A stretch of DNA of 64,000 bases from Gentiana macrophylla (lineage: Eukaryota; Streptophyta; Magnoliopsida; Gentianales; Gentianaceae): contig JAOBSW010000262.1 of assembly GCA_026214975.1 (NCBI GenBank), positions 81,827 through 145,826 on the forward strand, in the 5' to 3' direction. A program made the position numbers and the translations under genes. Position 1 is the stretch's first letter. Each line of letters begins with the position of its first letter. Of this stretch, positions 58,286 to 64,000 are shown one piece after another. The notes beneath the pieces are model-generated. The model was not told where the DNA came from. It saw only the letters and a program-made list of their open reading frames with translations, and ran no database searches.

Positions 58286-59090
58286 ATGTCAAACAAATTG
58301 AACCTTCGTTTTATCATCGATAACAAGCTTGACGAAACTAATTTTCTCGATTGGGAAAGAAACCTCAAAATCGTTTTGAGGCACGAGAAGATTGGCTATG
58401 TCTTGGGCGAGGCCTACCGGAAAAGCCCGAGGTTCGGGCTGCGAGATGTTGTCGAGAAGTACAACAAGCATCGTTTCGACAAGATCGATGCTACATGTAT
58501 CATGCTTGCTTCTATGACACTGAAGCTGCAGAAGCTTGACATGAGTCCATGGGCGCCTACTCTATCATGGTCCACTGAAGGAGCTTTATGCTTCTCGGTC
58601 TCATCTTGAGAGAGTCACGAGGTCTTGAAGGCCCTGTTTAGTTGTAAGATGGCATCTGGGACTTTCTTGTGGGGTCACACGTGCTTAAAATGATCGGGTA
58701 CATAGAGAGGCTTGGGAAGTGGGCCACAAGTTGGAGCAGAGTTGAGTATTGACTTGATTCTCGCAATCTCTACCGACTCATTCTCAGATTTGTGATGAAC
58801 TATCACATGAACAAGATAGATTGCTCCCTAGCGGAGTTATTGAACATGTTGAAAGCTGCTGAAGGCCTTTGTAGGGAAGGGAAAGCAAGTGTTCTTTGGT
58901 CACTTCAAGCAAGGGCAAGGCAAAAGCCGAGAAAAAGTCCAAGAAGGCGAAGGTTGCACCTAAGCCAACGCCTAAGATAGCAAAAGACAAATCCAAGGAT
59001 GCTTGCTTCCATTGCGGTGAGACCGGACATTGGAGGAGCGCTGCAAGGCTTCTTGAGTACCAAGAAGAAGCATTACGATGCTTCGACTTC
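58286..59090 (+). pseudogene. copia Gag with broken zinc knuckle
   Basis: Start codon at 58286 (GTTGTAGAAAATGTC). The N-terminal core shows LDETNFLDWERNLKIVLRHE and KIDATCIMLASMTLKLQKLD, as in copia Gag proteins with the UBN2 fold. The frame breaks near 58600; MNYHMNKIDCSLAELLNMLK continues at 58799. A Lys/Ala/Pro-rich linker leads to CFHCGETGHW, the first part of a CCHC knuckle, whose last Cys is put out of frame by an indel near GAGCGC (59036). It would be the coat protein of the particle. Confidence 0.85.
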
Positions 59091-59119
59091 GTGTATATTT
59101 ATGATTGAGATCAACATTA

Positions 59120-60100
59120 CTTCTTCTAAGTCTAACCACTTTGGGTATTAGATCACTGGTTGTGGTTCTCATATTTGTCACGAATATGCAGGCACTAAGA
59201 AGAACTAGAGATCTGAGGAAAGGAGAGGTGGACCTACTGGCGTTGGAAATGGAACAAGTGTTATTTGCTTATTTGGCCGTAGGAGTTTATTTTCTTTCAT
59301 TGCCCAAGTGGGCTAGTACTAGAACTTAATAACTGTTATTTTGTTCCCGCTCTTACGAAGAGCATTATTTCTATTTCTGCATTAGATGTTGATGGATTTT
59401 CTTTTACGTTTGAGAATAAATGTTGTTCTTTTTCACGTGATGGAATCTTTTATGGTACTGGCATACTTAGCAATGGTCTCTATATATTAGATATGAATGT
59501 TGACGTTCTTAATATAAATAACAAGAAATCCAAAACAAATGACTTGAATGAATCCTACTTATGGCATTGTAGACTTGGCCATATAAATAAGAATCGCATT
59601 TCCAAACTCCATAAAGATGGAATGTTGGATCAATTCGATTACGAATCGTTTGATACATGCTGAAGCTTGTTTACTTGGCAAGATGACAAAGTCACCTTTC
59701 AAATGGCAAAGGATAAGATCCAATGAATTGCTTGAGCTCATACATATTGATGTGTGGCCCAATGTCAATTCAAGCCAAAGGAGGATACTCTTATTTTATC
59801 ACCTTCACCGATGACCATTCTCGCTATGGTTATATATACTTAATGAAGTTTAAATGAAGCCTTGAAAAGTTCAAGGAATTCTTAGTGAGGTGGAGAAACA
59901 ACTAGGTAAAGAAATCAAAACACTTCGATCCGATCGAGGCGGAGAATACCTAGATGGAGAGTTTCAAGATTATTTGAAGGAGAATGGGATTCTACTGAAT
60001 GGACTCCTCCCGAGGCGCCACGAGATGAATGGCGTAATCGAGAGAGGAGGAACCGCACCTTGTTGGACATGGTGCGATCCATGATGAGCTACGCATGATT
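59120..60100 (+). pseudogene. copia protease and integrase remnant (last element)
   Basis: Near 59149-59180 the text for D-T-G-C-G-S-H-I-C is readable after skipping one base, the protease active site. At 59560-59715: LWHCRLGHINKNRISKLHKD and CEACLLGKMTKSPF, the HHCC region. LLELIHIDVW (59727) has the first catalytic Asp; RSDRGGEYLDGEFQDYLKEN (59923) the second; NGVIERGG (60028) the Glu. Frame changes between these pieces inactivate it as written. Confidence 0.85.
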
Positions 60101-60159
60101 CTTCCAAAATCATTTTGGGGTATGCTCTAGAAACCGCATCCTATACATGAACCGAGTTC

Positions 60160-60570
60160 CATCAAAGGCGGTTGACTCTACGCCATACGAGGTATGGACT
60201 AAGAGAAAACCGAGCCCTAGGTCATCTAAAACCTTGGGGTTGTCCGACTTACGTGAAGCGGATGATGCACGACAAATTAGAGCCTGTGTCCGACAAATGT
60301 CTATTTGTAGGATATCCTAGAAACCAAAGGGTACTAATTTTACCATCCGAGGAACAAAAGGTGTTTGTTGCCGGGGTGGCCACTTTTGGAGAAAGAGTTT
60401 ATTACGGATAGGGTCGGTGGGAGTAAAATTGATCTTGAAGAAATTCGAGAACCACTTACGGATAATAGTCGGTTGATGGAAGTAGAGGACTTGCCACACA
60501 CGGATGTGACACCGGCCTCTACCGTGGACACACTAGCACCTCGAAGATCCACAGGAACGCCGTGAACCCG
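60160..60570 (+). pseudogene. copia integrase C-terminal region
   Basis: Readable as GHLKPWGCPTYVKRMMHDKL and SDKCLFVGYPR, matching the copia integrase C-terminal strand, followed by an acidic stretch and a PRRSTG-type RSxR linker before RT. Frame changes at about 60400. Confidence 0.75.
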
Positions 60571-60584
60571 AAAGGTACAACGGC

Positions 60585-61456
60585 GTGTATCTCATGGAAG
60601 ATGAGGACCCTAGAACTTATGAGGAAGTGCTATTAAGGCATGACAAAGAGAAATGGCTAGAAGCCATGAATTACGAAATGGAATCCATGAAAGACAACCA
60701 AGTTTGGAACTTAGTTGATCCGCCTGAAGGAATAGTTCCCATAGGGTGTAAATGGGTCTTTAAGAGAAAGACCGACATGGATGATAACGTGACCACCTAC
60801 AAGGCTAGGTTGGTGGCAAAAGGTTATAAGCAAAGACAAGGAGTTGACTATGATGAAACCTTCTACTTTGTTGCCATGTTAAAATCCATTAGAATTTTGC
60901 TTGCTATTGCAAAGCATACCATGATTACGAAATCGGCGGATGGATGTGAAACAAACTTTCCTTAACGGGAACACATGCGAGGAAGTGTATATGACACGAC
61001 TGAGGGTTTCACAACCAATGGCGCTTGAGGATGTGTGTATGGCGCAAAGATCCATTTATGGATTAAAGCAAGCTTCTCGGAGTTGGAATCTTCGCTTTGA
61101 TGAGATAATCAAGCAGTTTGATTTCATCAAGAACGAAGATGAGCCTGTGTTTACAAGAAGGTTAGTGGAGTGCCATTGTGTTCTTAGTGCTTTATGTGGA
61201 TGACATAACGCTGCTCATAGGGAATGATGTGCCTATGTTACAATCGATCAAAGCTTGGTTATCCAAGAACTTCTCAATGAAGGACTTGGGTGAGGCGACC
61301 TATATTTCAGGAATAAAGATCTATAGAGATAGATCTAAAAGGTTGCTTGGTGCTGTCACAATCCACCTACATAGACAAGATTTGAAGAGATTCGGCATGG
61401 AGCGATCAAGAAAGGATTGCCGCCCATGTCACACGGGTCTACTGTCAAAGGAATGA
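60585..61456 (+). pseudogene. copia reverse transcriptase remnant (last element)
   Basis: Contains [60 protein letters not shown], then a frame change near 60945 to MDVKQTFLNGNTCEEVYM and SIYGLKQASRSWNLRFDEI. The catalytic block VLYVDDITLLIGNDV is at 61185-61230, followed by WLSKNFSMKDLGEATYISGI. Frameshifts at about 60945 and 61180 break the chain. Confidence 0.9.
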
Positions 61457-61639
61457 GTCCTAAGACAGAGGAGGAAAGGGCACAAATGAGTAAAGTCCCT
61501 TATGCTTCGGCAATCGGGTCCATCATGTATGCCATGTTATGCACAAGACACGCACGTCTCGTACCCTCTTAGTATGACTAGTAGGTACTCGGTCAATCCA
61601 GGTGATGGTCACTGGATTCTTTGTCAAGAATATCCTTAA

Positions 61640-62130
61640 GTACTTGAGGCGTATTAGGGATATGTTCCTGGTTTTCGGGAAGCGATGATTTAGTATTATG
61701 AGGTTACACGGATGCGATTTCAAACCGACAAGGGCGATTTTAAGTCGCAATCTGGATTTGTTTTCACGCTTAACGGCGGAGGCGGTGAGTGGAAGAGTTC
61801 AAGCGAGGAGACTCTGCGGACTCTACAACGGAAGCCGAATACATAGCAGCCTCGGAGGCGGCAAAAGAAGCGATTTGGATGAAGAAGTTCACATCGAACT
61901 TGGTGTGGTTCCTCCATTTGAAGGTCCAGTGCCTCTCTCTTTGTGATAATAATGGGGCGATATCTCGATCAAAGGAACCAAGGTCTCATCGTGAAGTCCA
62001 AACATGTGCTACTGGCGCTATCACTTGATTAGAGAGATAGTAGATAGAGGAGATGTAAAGATAGAGAAAGTCCACACGGATGATAACATGATCCGTTAGC
62101 AAGGCATTGTCTCAAGCTAAGCATGAGAAA
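61640..62130 (+). pseudogene. copia RNase H remnant (last element)
   Basis: Pieces: a YTDADF-type site near 61700 (GGTTACACGGATGCGATTTC), QSGFVFTLNGGAVSWKSS-type text in another frame, then DSADSTTEAEYIAASEAAKE and AIWMKKFTSNL in the frame from 61789, and CDNNGAIS near 61942. The usual HIxxxxH end (KHVLRRYHLI-type) is near 62000-62040. The region 61456-61640 between RT and RNase H has several stops. Confidence 0.8.
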
Positions 62131-62189
62131 CATGTTCACTTGCACGGGCTTAGGCATATGGGTGATTGGCTTTAGGCCAAGTGGGAGAT

Positions 62190-64000
62190 TGTTGGAAAGG
62201 TGTCCTAAACCCAATCGGTCGGACCGGATCCGACCGGTCGGGTCGTTCTGATCTATTTAGTTCATGTAATAACTTTATTATGATTAATAAAAGCACTTAT
62301 GTTATTATATATTGTTTGTCTTCATATTATTTGTTGTATATATATAGTAACGTCCACTAGTATCGATCTGTGATAGAGAAACCATGATAGTGATTATGGT
62401 TGATGAGATCTCTAATTACTATAACAAGGTTGGTACTTAAATGTCTCTAGTCTTACATATTATCAAATGGGACATTGATGATATAATCGGACTAGCTTAC
62501 GTATTGGATGTCTTCTATCTTTTAGAAGGTAGGGATAGATCTCGTCTATCGAAGTGTAGGGACACTTGGATTTGACGTGGGCGTGTATTAGAGAATGCGT
62601 GACGTTAGTGACCACCCACTTACATTAAGTGTCACACTATGTGGCGGTTGTGTAATTATCCTTTGACCGGAGTCTTCATGGCATCACGGTGTGGATTGTC
62701 ATGCTTTGACACTATTGAGATTTCTCCACAACCACGGGCGATCATGCGGTAGTGATTGGGTATGATATTGAAGCATCGCGGAGTATACATGATTGGTCGT
62801 CCGGGAATCGCGTATCCTATGATTGGGATTGAATATCCGAAATGGCCTTCTTATAAGGAATGTACAGCTCTCGAGAATCTTTGCAAAGTGGGAGTAAATG
62901 TGTTATTCCGAGAGAGAGCATGATATCCAGATTATAAGATACGATCGTCAATGTATTGACACTCGAGATCTGATCGTATGGATATTATTATAGCGATAGG
63001 ATTGTAAGTTACACGATAATCGCTTCACATGAAAGGTAGTAGTCATTGCTTTTGACTCTTCCGATAATTGGGGTCACGGTGTGTTGCTGACGCTATCCCG
63101 TGATCGTTAGGTATAAAGGGCATTTTGGTAAATTGCACTTTGTGTCTCACGACCAACATATTCGGAAGCCTATCGGGTCACACACATATGAACATCGAGT
63201 CGGATTAAAATGCGGTTATAGTTGATAACCAAATAAGGAAAGTTTATCTCAGACTATAAAGGTTATAGTGGTAAATTAATATGGTGGTATTTATTTATTA
63301 TGAATAAATAAAATACAAGATATTAATTATATATAAATTATATTAATTAAAGAATATTCGGAAGTCAATTTATTGACTAAAGGGCGCCACTTTTGAGTGT
63401 ATGAGATACACTTGGATTGTGCACTTTAATTAATAAATATTGCCATAATATTAATATAGGATATTAATTGATTTTGGAAAAATAGATTTATGGTAATAAG
63501 ATAATTATAATCAATATATGATATTGACAAAATATTATAATTAAAGAGATAAATCAATCTAATTGATTTTCCTTATTTTTTATTGGAAAAGGTTTTTTCT
63601 CCTCCACACTACATATGGGCGCCACTTGCTCTATAAAAGGAAGTGGGTGTCAAGCTCTTTGGTACAACACAATTGCAAGAGTTCATAATTCTTGTGTAAA
63701 ATAGAGAGCTCTCCATAGTGAGTTTGTGAGGAAGAAAAGGTCGATCTAAGCGGCCGGAGTTTTTCCGATAGCAATCCAGCGAGGATTCGGCGTGAGGGGT
63801 TCGTGTGGATTAGCGATAGAGGCCGGACGCGTGGGCGGCTTGCGCATTGAACTACTCTCCGTTGGCGGTCAAAGCGACGATCTTGTAGATCATCTAAGGT
63901 ATAACCGTCAAACTACTTAACATGTTTATTGCATTAAGCGAAGAACGATCTAGAAAAGGAAATCAAAATTTTAAATTCCAGCTGCGTTAAACTAGTGATT
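62190..64000 (+). repeat. 3' LTR of the last copia element (incomplete)
   Basis: Repeats 54507 onward, from TGTTGGAAAGG to AACTAGTGATT, stopping about seven bases before the expected TTTCTAACA end. Confidence 0.94.

Larger units (their letters stand above)
54507..64000 (+). mobile_element. Ty1/copia element with 1.8-kb LTRs, right edge cut by window
   Basis: The 5' LTR 54507-56314 is repeated at 62190-64000, which lacks only the last few bases. Primer-binding site TGGTATCGAGAGC is at 56318-56330 and polypurine tract CCAAGTGGGAGAT at 62177-62189. The internal order is structured leader, gag, protease, integrase, RT, RNase H, so it is copia. Left flank gattt (54502-54506) would be the TSD; the right copy is beyond the window. 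All domains are recognisable but broken by small indels. Confidence 0.94.

Overview
The window is plant nuclear DNA, most likely from an eudicot. It is AT-rich and gene-poor. It holds intron-split plant coding sequence with GT/AG junctions, Ty1/copia and Ty3/gypsy-like LTR elements, a Mutator-like (MULE) transposon, hAT and Stowaway non-autonomous elements, and a scrap of plastid 23S rRNA. I cannot name the genus from sequence alone.

The only convincing host gene is a gibberellin 2-oxidase (about 26.04-27.53 kb, plus strand, three exons). Its last exon carries a one-base frameshift in an A run just before the 2-oxoglutarate-binding RxS motif. Almost everything else is mobile or repetitive.

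Layout: (1) 1-3.9 kb, 3' part of a decayed copia element. (2) 4.0-7.7 kb, decayed MULE on the minus strand. (3) 8.6-9.65 kb, TIR element filled with a G/T-rich telomere-like array. (4) 10.22-10.79 kb, hAT MITE with a perfect 8-bp TSD. (5) 13.75-21.64 kb, LTR element with matching LTRs and TSD but no coding capacity (LARD-like), holding a 2.2-kb gypsy solo LTR. (6) 21.6-25.7 kb, small elements: Stowaway, hAT in a G/T-rich block, a copia-type solo LTR, an RNase H-like scrap. (7) 26.0-27.5 kb, the GA 2-oxidase. (8) 28.1-29.8 kb, tandem array of about 300-bp units ending in an inverted copy. (9) 30.25 kb, plastid rRNA fragment. (10) 31.3-64 kb, a deep LTR-retrotransposon nest.

The nest can be ordered from its TSDs. 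A gypsy-type LTR (31.30 kb, resuming at 48.31 kb) was hit by a full element of its own family (31917-48309, TSD gctta). The right LTR of that element was hit by a copia element (39730-47804, TSD attca). That copia was hit by a minus-strand gypsy derivative retaining only a protease-region remnant (42761-45981, TSD ctacc). Just 18 bp past the first insertion a coding-poor copia-like element starts (48333), and it was in turn hit by a copia element (54507 to beyond 64000). Matching LTR pairs differ largely by small indels near CG dinucleotides, so some ORF breaks may be consensus errors rather than decay.
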